NCBI GenBank assembly: GCA_036583965.1
Contig: JAZBQD010000014.1
Location: forward strand, 43,829,490 to 43,893,489
Direction of reading: 5' to 3'
DNA length: 64,000 nt
From: Prunella strophiata
Lineage: Eukaryota; Chordata; Aves; Passeriformes; Prunellidae
Part shown: positions 11,333 to 23,100 of the stretch, piece by piece
How positions within the stretch are numbered: position 1 is the first letter of the stretch
How the letters are laid out: each line of letters starts with the position of its first letter
Notes under the pieces: generated by a model
Databases searched by the model: none
Seen by the model: only the letters and a program-made list of their open reading frames with translations
Told to the model about the DNA's origin: nothing
Position numbers and translations under genes: made by a program

Positions 11333-14300
11333 AAGGAGGAAGGCAAATGTTGCAATGCCTTCAATGGTGGCAGTGATTGAACTGAGAAACTTGTCAGTTC
11401 AGTACTGGTGAGAGTTTAGATGCTTGGAGTTGAAAAAAGTAACCTACATGGATGTTACTTTGAGCACTGTATGTTAATGGCAATTTAGGAATTATTTCCA
11501 AGATAACAAAAATAAAGTAGTGCATATAAATGTCTGACCAATACAACTTTCCTGCTTCTTATAGACAAATAATTAACCCTGATGTCTTTTTTGCTTTTTT
11601 TCCTAAATATGCATTCAGCAGCATATATTACTGTACAGATGGTCACATACACAAGTGTATGTTCACATATGATCAAAGACAGCCATCTTCCATTCTTATA
11701 TCCTGAGTCAAGGTCAGAACTATCAAGCATCTAAAGAGAGGACTATATGCTCCTGCACAGAACTGAGATCATGTTGAAAACAATAGTTACAACACATTTT
11801 AATAAAGCACAAAAATTGTATCATCTGAGATACAGGGCCAAAATTACTTCTACTGTCTCCTCTACCCTCACTGGAAAACTGAACAATCCATGAAGCATTG
11901 GAAAATTAGTCACTCTAGTTTCACTGTGGGTGTTGGAAAAATAATTTGAAAAAATATTTCCAACAGAGTTTCTATTGTTTATGAAGATTTTTCAAAGAGA
12001 ATTAAAAATTTGGCTTTGTTAAGCTCCCCATTTGACAGCAAAATCTTTTGTAAAAGTGGAGCCCTGAGTGTTATGTACTGATGGTGCTTCACACTGACCT
12101 CATTGCATGCTGTCAGATGAAGGGTCAATTCCCAGAACTTCCTTGCCCTGTCAAGTACTTACCCCTCTAAGAAATGTAAGTGAAACCAGGGTGCTTCCTG
12201 CTTCAATACAGGCTGAGCAATAAAGACAAGATCTAGTCCTGAAGACTAGTTAAAAAACAGAGGAAGCAAAGCTTTCTTCTGTGTTATCTGAATGTTATGA
12301 TGATGTGCTTGTTCTGCACAGCATCTCTGGTGTGATGGTTAAAAATCACTTAAGAAGAGTCACCTCTGATTTTTATGTACAAGATATAAAGAAATGTAGC
12401 AATATGATTATGTTTGTATAACATAATATAAGCACGTTCATGAAGGCAATATCCATAAATGTGAGCTGCTGTTGAAGTAAATGCTTTTATTTTAGTATAT
12501 TTCTGCTGCTGTGTGTTTTCTATTTCCTTGCTCCTATTTGAGCCTGCCAATCTCCATCCTCTGTGCTTTCCAAATTAAAGGAACTTCTTCTTTTTGCCAG
12601 AATCTTTATTAATTACTTATCATTAGTCTGCTTAAAAAAAAACTCATGCAAAAGATTAATCTGATATGCCTTTGAATTATACTAATGGCCACAAAAGGCC
12701 TGCATATGTTGTGTATGCTCTAGAATATAAATCCTTATGTGCAAATATTTCACCCCTGCATTCAGCTAGAGTAACTTATGTGCAACCTGGGTGAATTCTC
12801 ATTTTAAGCTTTTCCATTGCTGTCAACAAAGGGCAAGATGTTTACAGTTGAAGTGAGTAAAATTCTTGTACCTCAATTTTTCACTCATTTAAAATATACT
12901 GATTTTTTTTTTTTTGTTGTTGATATAAACATCAGTTCTTGATGTGGACTCAAGCATTTGACTAATTTAAAATTTATTTTTAAACTGCTGTGAAGTTATA
13001 TTTGCAAACAGCTGCTGAGCATGGCCCTGTAGCTACCTTTAGCAATGTTTTATTATCTTGACTAAGCTTGTAATGGTGATTCTCTGCTCTACCACTGACA
13101 TGTTAATGGCTGCCTCACCAATACTGATGTTGTAGGAAGCATGGGACTGACTTTTACATCTATAATGATATGGTAATGTGAATCATTACACTGTCAGTGG
13201 TGGTTTATTGGCATTATGGTTTAAGATTATGAGGGTATTACAATGTCAGTGCAAACAAATACTGCTGCTTTTAAAGTAAGCAGATGAAAGACAGAAAAGT
13301 GCTAAAATAGTTGTAATATTAAATTCACAATAGCAAGATAGTGTTTGCTTAAGGCAGCCCCTACCCTAAATTCATGTGTTATCTGCATAATTCAGCAATG
13401 CATACTGTGCAGTCATCTCCTGGTGATTCCACAGCATCAGGCAGAAATAACAAATGACCCAGGGTAAATATGTTTTCCCATTTTGAACATTATGGAATTC
13501 ACCCTAATTTTAGACCCTAGTCAACTGGAAGATCAGAGCCTGCAGTCAGAAACTGTCTGATACGGGGAAGATACCTCTGAATTTCCAAAGCCAACAGTGT
13601 ATAAAATAGATTTATTGTTGTTGTTTTGTTTCTGACTTTTCAGTTCCAAAAGGAGGCTGGTTAGAAGCAGAAATAGGAAACAGCAGAAATCAGACAACAC
13701 TGTCTGATAAGAACATTTGTAGATCTAAACATCAGATCTATGAACACAAGCTCTGGTAAGACTGCAAACTGATCTGAAATTCACATATTTTCAGAGGAGG
13801 GTTTTGAAATGCATTTGAGAAAAGTCTGTTCTCATGGAATCCCTATTTGCATGCTCCATCAGTTTTCTTATCTAAACTCTTCACAAAAATAAAATTAAAA
13901 AGAACAATTTTCAATAGACTTGACAGTAAGTACTTTGATAACACTTTGCAGGATATTTGTAGTTGGCATAGTAAAGAACTACTAAGAAAGGACTAAAAAA
14001 AAATCAGTTTTATGTAGATTTTGTGTTATGAGGGACGTGGTCATTTCTATCTGATAAGAATAAGTAGTTTTATCTAGATAAGCAATACTGTGGTGCAACA
14101 GGAATAAATCTATAAAGCAAATCAGTTGGTGCTGTGGATCCAGCAGCCCAGCCCCACTCTTCACATTTTGGAGATTTGCTGCAGATTAGTTTGTACCAGG
14201 CTCTTCTGATCTCAAGGGCTCAGGCAGTGGTTATGATGGGAGAGGATCCATGTACTCCTGGATTGCATCCTCTGGTTTAGTTTTATCTGAAATGAATCCA

Positions 14301-14403
14301 GTTCATGCCTGTATAGCTCTGCACACAAACACTTCTAAATTGGTGCAATCAGGAGGTTCACTTCATGGGTGTGTTACTGATCTGTGCTAAACGCTAACAG
14401 AGA
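11333..14403. other. Unannotated non-coding stretch
   Basis: No gene is seen. A 13-base T run lies at 12903-12915. The part from about 13000 to 13280 is CpG-free, AT-rich and free of recognisable repeats. It is listed in the findings as a possible conserved element, a purely textual impression. Confidence 0.5.
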
Positions 14404-14540
14404 TCACAGAATCACAGAATATTCTGAGCTGGAAGGGACTCACAAGAATCATCAAGTCCAACTCTTCAGTGAATGGCCCATACAGGGATCAAACACAAAA
14501 ACTTGGGGTTATTGACATGCTCTGCCAAACTGAGCTAATA
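14404..14540 (-). mobile_element. TguSINE1-like SINE (tRNA-Ile head, CR1 tail)
   Basis: Read on the minus strand, the right part (about 14472-14540) is a decayed tRNA-Ile sequence. TAGCTCAGTTTGGCAGAGCA corresponds to the D-arm and A box, then come the AATAAC anticodon-arm remnant and GTGTTTGATCC, a CpG-decayed B box (GGTTCGATCCC). It ends GTATGGGCCA. The left part (14404-14464) is the terminal CR1 3' sequence: GGACTTGATG, CCCTTCCAGCTCAGAATA and the closing ATTCTGTGATTCTGTGA repeats. A tRNA-Ile head joined to a CR1 tail is the organisation of TguSINE1, described from the zebra finch and mobilised by CR1 machinery. Promoter boxes carry substitutions and no tRNA cloverleaf with intact stems remains, so it is a fossil rather than a tRNA gene. 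Confidence 0.8.
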
Positions 14541-17500
14541 TCAGAGGATATGCATCAAGTGAATCCCATGCTCCTGATCCAGTCCTACCCATGTCTATTT
14601 CTTGTGTAGCTCTGATGATTCTTTCTCTCAGTGTCCTTCTGTCTCCTGTGGAATATAGGTGTTGTGGGAAATGAGAGCTGATGAAACTATCTCAGCCTTG
14701 AATTTGAGGACAGGATCACTTCTGCAGAGTGTTCCAAGTGCAACAGGACTTGGCAGCAATTGTAAGTATGTGTAGTGATGTATAGACCAAGGGGTAGAGG
14801 ATACAGATGAACATTTGGTGTTGAGCCTAATCCCCTCTTATCACTGACTTTACAGTGCTCTGAATAATTCTGCTGTAGAACTGACCATTGCATCTTAAAA
14901 ATAACACAGGTGTTTATTATTTCCTCTTCTCTCATTCAGAGGTGATACCAGAAATCCACTCCTCTCACAGTTAGAAGCCTTTTAATTTCTGGATGAAGTT
15001 TGTTCAGGTAAGTACATATCCATTTAATCTTGGGTCAGCCTTGTGTCTGTGGAAAAAAGGTCTGGCACTGGTAAATCCACCAGGATGAATTTTTCTTAGT
15101 GGAGCTTAACCCTGCTGGAAATACTGGTTGGTACATCCTCAGATTCCTCTGGGTACTTTTTTTTGCCATAATATACTGGCACTTCACAGGCACCATGTAC
15201 TCACCTAGTATATCCAAGTTTATCTCTTTTCTCTTATTTCTAATAGGGGTGATCCCAGCTTTTAACAGAAACTTGTTCTGTAATAGAATATCTTTACAGG
15301 CATGACCTTTCATGTCTTTTATTAAATTCTCTCTATTACTTAAGTCTTCAAGGTTACACAGCCCCTATATGACACTCCACTCTGGATCTTCTTTGCAAAA
15401 AATGCCTCAGCAAATTTTAGCAGTGTACCTTTTTTTTCCTCCCGTACCTTGTTCATGCATAAAAATCCCTCCAGCCCAGGATTTAATTTTTCCATTACAA
15501 ACAGGACCATCTCACCTTCTGCTAGTTAGCTATGCCATGTAGAAATCTCATATTAATGTCCATCTTTTACTCCTTAATAAATAATTTCTCATTTGACATT
15601 GAAGCTTATAGTTTCTGAATACTCTCTGAATAGCTCTATTTAATCTGTCTCGAAAATAACACACAATATCTAGGAGTTTAACATGTAAACTTCTAAGCAG
15701 ATTATATTAACAAGGTGAGCTACTTTCACTCAAGCAAAGTGCTCTAGAAAAACATGAGGCCCGAGCATAAATCACCAGTTCTAGCCATGTATCTGTTAGA
15801 AAATACATAGTCTTCCTCTTAATCAAGGCAGCAGTGGACATTTTACCTCTGAAATGTTTTGGGTACCCAGAAAGTTTGAAGAATCTGGAGGCCCCCAAAA
15901 CCAGAAGCACTTCATGGGCAATCTGGTCTGAGGATGAAGGAGATGTTGATGAAGTTTTTGCATCATTCACTTGTGTTGTCAGGATCATTTCAGGTTCTGC
16001 TTACCTTCTAAACTAGATGTCTGATTTCCAGTTTTAGGTTTATAATGTCAAAGGTATTTCCACATGACTTACCACAGTGAAAGTAACAACAGCAACAACA
16101 ACAAACTCCCAAAGAATTAATAACTTTACTGTCATATTAAGCTCAATGGTTCTTCTAATAAAGGTGGAACTGTTCTTTTAAGATCCAGAGTAAACATATG
16201 GCAAATAACTGCAGAATTTCAGGAGTTCTCTTCAGCCTGAAGAATAGAACAGTTCAGCAGCTACTTGTTGATCACTATTAATGCAGCATTAACAGTGGTT
16301 ATTTGCAGGTAACTGTCTTCAGAAATAGTTTGCCACCATCAGAAAGGTTTTGTTAGTAAAGAACCAACAGTAGTGCTCAGTGTAGGCTTTGCCCAAAGGT
16401 GAGTTAACTGTGTTGACTGAGTTGGTGGCTTGAGTGATATCTGAGAATGGTGGCTTCAGGATTGCTCTGCAGATTCTCTGCTTTGGTCTTTGCAGTCATA
16501 TTTAAAAAGGAGTTTAATCCTAGGAGAAATCTGTGAGATGGCACTGAATAGTTAATTTTCATTGTTAAAACCCAGATGGACTATTAATCCAGATTGGAAA
16601 TTAATCCTTGACACTGGAGATATGGAAAAGGTCTGTGAACATGGTATCTTTTGCACATCATGGTTTTCCTTTTGTCTCCTGTAGAAGTTCTCAACTTTTT
16701 AGAGGTGCAGACTGATGTGTGAACCTCTGTAGATATACAGACCCTTCTACAGAATGTAGAGTTTATCTTTTCTTAATCACCTTTTGCAAACTCTTCAGAA
16801 GCTGGGCACAAACTCCTAGGGGTCTCTCAATCCCTGGATGAAATAGCTGTGTTTGTTAATGAAGATATTTTTTGTTATGGGTTCCTCTTTTCAGGTTGGA
16901 AGGTAATTAATCCCATCATAGGCTGAACACCTATGTAGCATAGGATAATAATGAGGATTGCTGTAGGAAAGGGAGACTGTGTTACTGCTCTGGAAGCAGG
17001 AAAAAATTGAACCTGTGAGGCCAATGAAACTGGACTGGTACCTGCTCTCTGAGGATGGCAGAAATTCTGTTCCAGTTACCATGCATCCAAGAAAGGAAAG
17101 TTACAGGACAAGAGCAAATTATGAAAAGTAAGACTGTAGTTATTGGGAGGAATTAGACTAAAGGAGGAATGTGGAGAGGAGCAAAAGGAGATAGAGCATC
17201 CTTTTTCAGAGATGTGGTATCCAAGGGTCTTCTTGTCAAGAGGTAGAAAACATATCTATAACAAATCTTTAAATATTTGATTAGCAATTTTATAATTTTA
17301 AACAATCCATTTGTGAAAAGATTTATACAGCAAACCTCCAGGCAAGATCTATGGAAACAACAGAGGCAGGTGCCAGCAAAATGGAAAAGAGGTTCAGAGG
17401 CTAGAGCAGCAAACCTACAGAGTGGCATAATATGCCTGGCATGTAGATACATATGTATAGCTCATCAGGTCTTTCTCTTTGCTTCTGTCTCAGCAAGGGG

Positions 17501-19878
17501 TAGCTAGTTATCTCACCCACTGACCTGTGTCTATCAGCAGGCTGCTTGGCACAGGCAGCCAGGAAACTAAATCTGCACTGCAGTGGGAGAGGTGGGAATG
17601 CTGTGAGGGACTGCGTGACACAGTGAAATAAAATGCACAAGCAGAGTAAGAGCCTGTCCTGCAATGCCTAGAAAAATCTTCACCATTTTCTTCAGTCACT
17701 GTATCCAGCTGAGAGCAAACAGCCCGAGCTCTGTCAGCTCAGCTGGGGGAAGTGTTCAGCAGAAATTGCCACATAAAGTGCAAGGGACACGGAGGAGGGC
17801 ACCGGGGGGCTCTAACTGTGCCATGTGTGTCTGGGGTGCCACAACACTGGCCTCCTACTCATTTCTCAGAGAAACAAACAGCCTGGGAGCTTACAGCTGT
17901 CCTTTCAAAACCCCAAGTTGTCCCTAGCACACAAACACAGGTTTGCAGCGTCACTTGCATCTGGAAGCATTGCTCTGCAAACCCATTGACATGATATTAC
18001 AGATAGCTTTAGGGGAAAATTAATTTTCCCTGAAAGACCCAGCTAGCATATCTATTTTTACAGAGTGAGTCGAAGAAGGAGTCATTAGTAATTTTCAGAT
18101 CTCTACTGACTCCAAGCAGGTCAGACTGACAAAGGCCAAGCTACTTCCAGGGATCCACAACCCTCACCAACAGGATCTAGGCTGGGGAACCATCCGGTCA
18201 CTTCACACACCAGGAGGCCACAGTAAAGCCATTGCACCCCAACAGTTTTCAATAACTAACAAATTTGATTCTATTCCAACTACTGAACTTAAGTTCAAGT
18301 GCTTTTGCACTCCTCAAGATGTCCGATGTTCCTCCGTGCTCGTATTGCTCTGGTGGACATTGTATGCATATCCATACTCTCATATTTGTGCATGGATAAG
18401 CATGCACAAATAAATCAAGAGCTAATAGTACAGGGTCAGCATCACACTTCATCCAGCAGATGAAGCATCCCTCCATCTGAGCCAGTTACCCTCATCTGCC
18501 AGACCCTAACTCAACCCAAGGAGAGATGCAGAGGTCAGGCTGTGATGGTACATTATTTGCTTGGGCATACTGATTAAAGAGGGAGTTGAGGATTTTCAAT
18601 GTAAATCTTTCAAAGCCTTTTAGAGGGTAGGGTGCCTAATTCTATATAATTATAATAAGGAGTGACTTTCCAAATCCCTCAAGATTGCAGTGTTCCTAAA
18701 CTTCAAAGGAAAATCCGTTTATAGTTTACTCCTGAAAGCTGTTGAGATGGGATTTTGACGTGAGTTGTCATTAGGTTAAGAATATTCAGAAAAATTTACC
18801 AACTTTGTTGTAATACCAAGCAATTTGTCTTGCTTATGTTTTGCACTACTCTTCTACTCATTGTTTCCAGTCTACTCCATAACATTATTAGGGGCTTCAA
18901 TTTGGGACTTTGGATATTTTTATCAGTTATTTTCCCTTGTATTTCCCTTTGGTGCATTCATATACCTCTGGTCTTTTAGTCTTTAGTTTGATTACAGAGT
19001 TTTAGTTTGACACAGAGTGCTGAGAAATAATTTGTTGTCTCTGGTGAGCAGGGCTTTGTGAGACAGATATTCCAGGAACAGCAGACCTAGAAGGACTAGA
19101 AGCTTTCTATAGTCCTATACATTTGTTTTATGGACTAAGCAGTTATTCTATATTGTCCTTGATTGCTGGGAGCTTGACTCAATGATCTGTGTGATCTTTT
19201 GCAGACCTATGCTCCAGTATTCCCATAAATGCATGAAGTTTTTAAACATCTGCTTCTTGCCTGAAACAGCAAACACTTCCTGCTCCTCTCATTTTACCCT
19301 ATGAATTATGAGTTTATCAAATACACTGTCTTATAGGTCAAGTGGCTCAAAGTTCAAGTTCCATATTTCAGTAACAATATTAACCATTAAGCTGGTGGTT
19401 AGTCTGGATACTGACTGGCTAGTGAGATCACTACCAAGCTGTGGCAAATCTTCTTAGCTCTAAATATCTTGACAAAAGACACTAGACTGCTGATAATGAC
19501 TGCTTTGTCAAGAATTATTGATAGAAGTATTTTTAAGGAATAAGAAACGGGATGTGAATAAAGATGGTTTTTTTCTTCCATAGAACTACCAGTAGTGTTG
19601 AAGATGATAGTGAAAAATTAGGAAGTGGGAAGCTGGCACTGACAATCAGTTTTAGGGTTACTGAGTAGAGTAGTTGGTATGTAAGTGGTATGGAAGGTGG
19701 TCTGTGTTGTGTCACAACTCACAGCTACACAATGCTTATCCTCTTCCTTCTCTTCTCTAACACAAAATTAAGAATGGTAAATTTGTGAAATGAGAAATTC
19801 AAATATTAAATGTATTGAATTGCTTGAAAAGTTATGTTGCTCTTAACTGTAACTGCATGTATCAAGGAGTCACATTTG
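14541..19878. other. Unannotated non-coding stretch
   Basis: No gene or repeat is recognised. Short (CAA)n runs lie at about 16088-16104. A somewhat G+C-richer patch spans roughly 17500-17950. Overlapping open frames at 17401-17994 (63-87 codons, both strands) reflect that composition and show no domain. Confidence 0.55.
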
Positions 19879-20190
19879 CAGAATCACAGATTAAGCTGAG
19901 ATGGAAGGGACCCACAAGGATCATTGAGTCCAACTCCTGGTCCAGCACAGGACCATCCCCAAGAGTCACACCATGGTGCCTGAGAGTGTTGTTCACACAC
20001 TTGCACTCTGTCAAGTGGTGCTGTGACCACTTCCCTGGGGAGCCTACTCCAGTGCCCAAACACCCTCTGGGTGAGAAACCTTTTCCTTATATCCAACCTA
20101 AACCTCCCTGACACAACTACGGGCCATTCCCTCAGGTCCTGTCACTGGTCACCACAGAGAAGAGATCAGTGCCTGCCCCTCCTCTTCCCA
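19879..20190 (-). mobile_element. CR1 retroposon 3' fragment, minus strand
   Basis: The left edge, CAGAATCACAGATT, is the reverse complement of the CR1 3'-terminal repeat. It is followed by the standard reverse-complemented 3' UTR text GATGGAAGGGACCCACAAGG, ATCATTGAGTCCAACTCCTG, CCTGAGAGTGTTGTTCACAC and CACTTCCCTGGGGAGCCTACTCCAG. Further on come CAAACACCCTCTGGGTGAG, ATATCCAACCTAAACCTCCC, GGTCCTGTCACTGGTCACC and AGAGATCAGTGCCTGCCCCTCC. The copy is truncated at its 5' end near 20190, before any reverse-transcriptase sequence, as most CR1 copies are. It is among the best-preserved CR1 copies in the window. Several short open frames here (for example 19815-20111) are read-through of the repeat, not genes. 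Confidence 0.93.
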
Positions 20191-23100
20191 CAGAATACTT
20201 AATGCTGACACCCAGAAAAGTCTGGTTGCTGATACACAACAGTGTTTTTGTCCTCTGAGGTTTTCAGGAACAATGGTTAAATCAGAATATAAAATCTGTG
20301 TCTAGATTTCAGCTGAAGGGAACAGAATTGGAACCAAACCCAGATTTATATTTTATTGATGTTTTCCAACTCTTTCTACATAGTTTACTCTTCTAGACAA
20401 CTGTGATAATGTGTTTTTTACACAGAAAGATATAAGATGCTGTCATCAGCAAAAATCTACAGAAATGATTCTTGCAGCTATCCAGACAAATCCTTCAAGC
20501 TGGAGGTGGTGGGGAGTTTTGACAGAAACATATTGGAGAGGGAAGAGAAGAAGAGCAAAGCTCCTCTGTTTGAAAGTTGTTTTCCATGACACAAGGACTA
20601 CAGACAGACATCTGCAGGAAGCTGTCAGCCACACATTGCTGCCACTTCAGTGGCCCAACACACCAAAGAGCAGTGCTAGGATTTGAAAAAATACTTTTTC
20701 CAAGAAATCTAAGTAGGTGATTCCTCCTCTGTTTGATCTCTGCACTTTTCACAGAGAGAGTAGGTTAGATTGCATTACAGGAAAAGCAGATTACATTACA
20801 AAAATCATATGTTTGTATTTGAGTGAAATTACTATAGATTGTTTAAATCTAGCAAAGGATCCAAGTAGAGCTTTGCAGCTGTTATTCACCATGGCAAGTT
20901 CTTGCTGTCTGAGAAATGAAGTTTGCATCCCTAATTTTTTTTCACCTTTGATAAAGCATTCTCACTGAGTGGGCATCAGCACTAGTGGGGATCCTTCTGT
21001 CAAGACATTTGTTCAGAATCTGTCAGCTGTAACAGTCAAGTCCATTGATTGAATGGGACAGGGGAGCTGTGCTAAACAGTTAAATCTCTCTCACATCTGA
21101 ATGACACTTGGCAAACACTGACACATTTTCTTATTGATGTACTTACTAACTTCCTTGAATGTTATTGGAAAAGATATGTGCTCACTGAGGAATGAAAAAA
21201 GACATATCTCATTTAAGGCAGAACCTCCATTCTCATTGCATGTATCCTAACACATCTCATCTTGCAGTCAAGAGCCACAGGCTTGCCCATCTCTTCTGTA
21301 CTGACAAACTGTAACTGGGTTTCTCAGGTAACATGTTGCCTAAAGTTGTATCTCACTAGGTTTCCTTGTTTTTTCTTTTCCTGCACTATAGGTTAAACAT
21401 CACTAATTCAGTTTTCATAAAATGGCTTCAGTGCCCTTTCTTTTCATGAGGGTGTCTCAAAGATTGCTGTGTAATATTCTCTAGCAGCATGTATGAGCAG
21501 GGATTGACTGGACTGACTGTGTATCACAGAGGAAGTAGAGGTGGCTTTCTTTGCTTCCAAAAGATTTAATTGCAGCCATGCTTTTTTACATGACCTTTAA
21601 TTTTGAGGCTAATGGTTTGCTATGCTGAGACACCAGACTACATTATAAAGTGGCAACTCATTCATGGGAGTTGCCCACCATCACATAGCCCTGTCTCCTG
21701 TTTGAGGCAGGCTGTAATCTCTCTCCCACTCAGACCTGTGAGCCAAGCAGTCATTCCCATCCATACCACAGTTTAAGAAGCATATTTGAATTGTGAGTCT
21801 AGTAGGCCTAGATAATCTTCAGGATGTGAAATGAGCCTCCTCTCTTGTGGCTGCAGTGCCTTGGGGTCTGCCTTCTTCCCTCCCACAGCTGGCAGGCAGG
21901 AGGAAAGGATTTGCAGCTTCAGCTCCAGTCCTTCATCCTGCTGCTTGGGGTGATGGAGGAATGCAAGAACCTACCAGAGTTTGCTGACATTGCCACAGAG
22001 ACAAAGAGAGATGTGGGGAGGCTGGGTGAGATGGAGCCTTGTCAGGAATGCATTGTCCCCTCAGGCAGGGCAACTCTGAAAGCCACAGCTTTTTCCAAGC
22101 CATGAGGTCCAAGACTGATGTCTCAGTCTCTCCCCACAGGCTGTGTGAGACATGGGAGAGGCACGTTCCCGGGTTCTAAGTCTCAGAATGCAAATTTTCC
22201 ATCTAAAAATGGACTCAGATGAGGTAAAAATAAATGAGGTAAAGCAACTAGAATGAGTGGACAGGTGAGTCATGGCATCAGACTGTCTTTGGGAGCCTGT
22301 GTTCTTGCAGAGCTGATTCCTCTCAGTAATTTAAGGGCCCCAAATCTTATCTGTATATTGACTTATTCATTAACAGTTTGTGTCTATGAATTATTCACCA
22401 TCTACATACTATAGCTCCACTTTAAATGCATTGCAAAGCATATATTAGGACAGAGATTGACCTCTACTGTGGTTAACATCATGATTTATTGTTCGAGGAA
22501 GCTTCAGATATATTGACTTGAATCAAAGCCTGAAGGTTCAATTAAAGTTGATACTGTATTAACAAAAGGCCACAAGTCACATTTCTTCTGTACTCTGCTT
22601 TGTGAAAGATGTCAGTTCTCTTTCTTTAATTTTTTTCTACTGGGGCTGGAGTACAGCTGTGATCATAAGCTGCTTGCCTAGCTCAGCCTGGCCTTCCTGT
22701 TTTATTTAGCTGCCTCTGGGATCCTTGCTAGAACATTATTAATGGTATGTCTTGCTCTAGCCTGAAAATAGTATTTGTGTTTTCATCTATACTAGTAAAT
22801 GTTTTTCTTTCTAAAGCCATTATTTCAGTGTAATGTGGCAGATTCTCTGCCTTTTTCACTTTAACCCAGGAGCAAGCCTACATTGAAAAAAACACAAAGA
22901 AGATCCTATTCCACTGTGTTAAAATGGAATGGGATTGCTAACAGTAAGGCAGGACTGGGAACAAAACACTTTGAATTTGCCTCTGCTTTTGTCCCTCAGA
23001 GTTGGAGGTAAATGAGGAAAGAATATTTCACAGACAGGCTAGGGAGTATGACCTCCTCCCTAGCTGCTGCATCTGATAATGTTCCCATTTCTCTCATGAT

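Noticed and set aside
14472..14540. tRNA-Ile-like gene on the minus strand
   Set aside because: The arms and B box are decayed and the sequence is fused to a CR1 tail, so it is the head of a SINE and not a functional tRNA gene.
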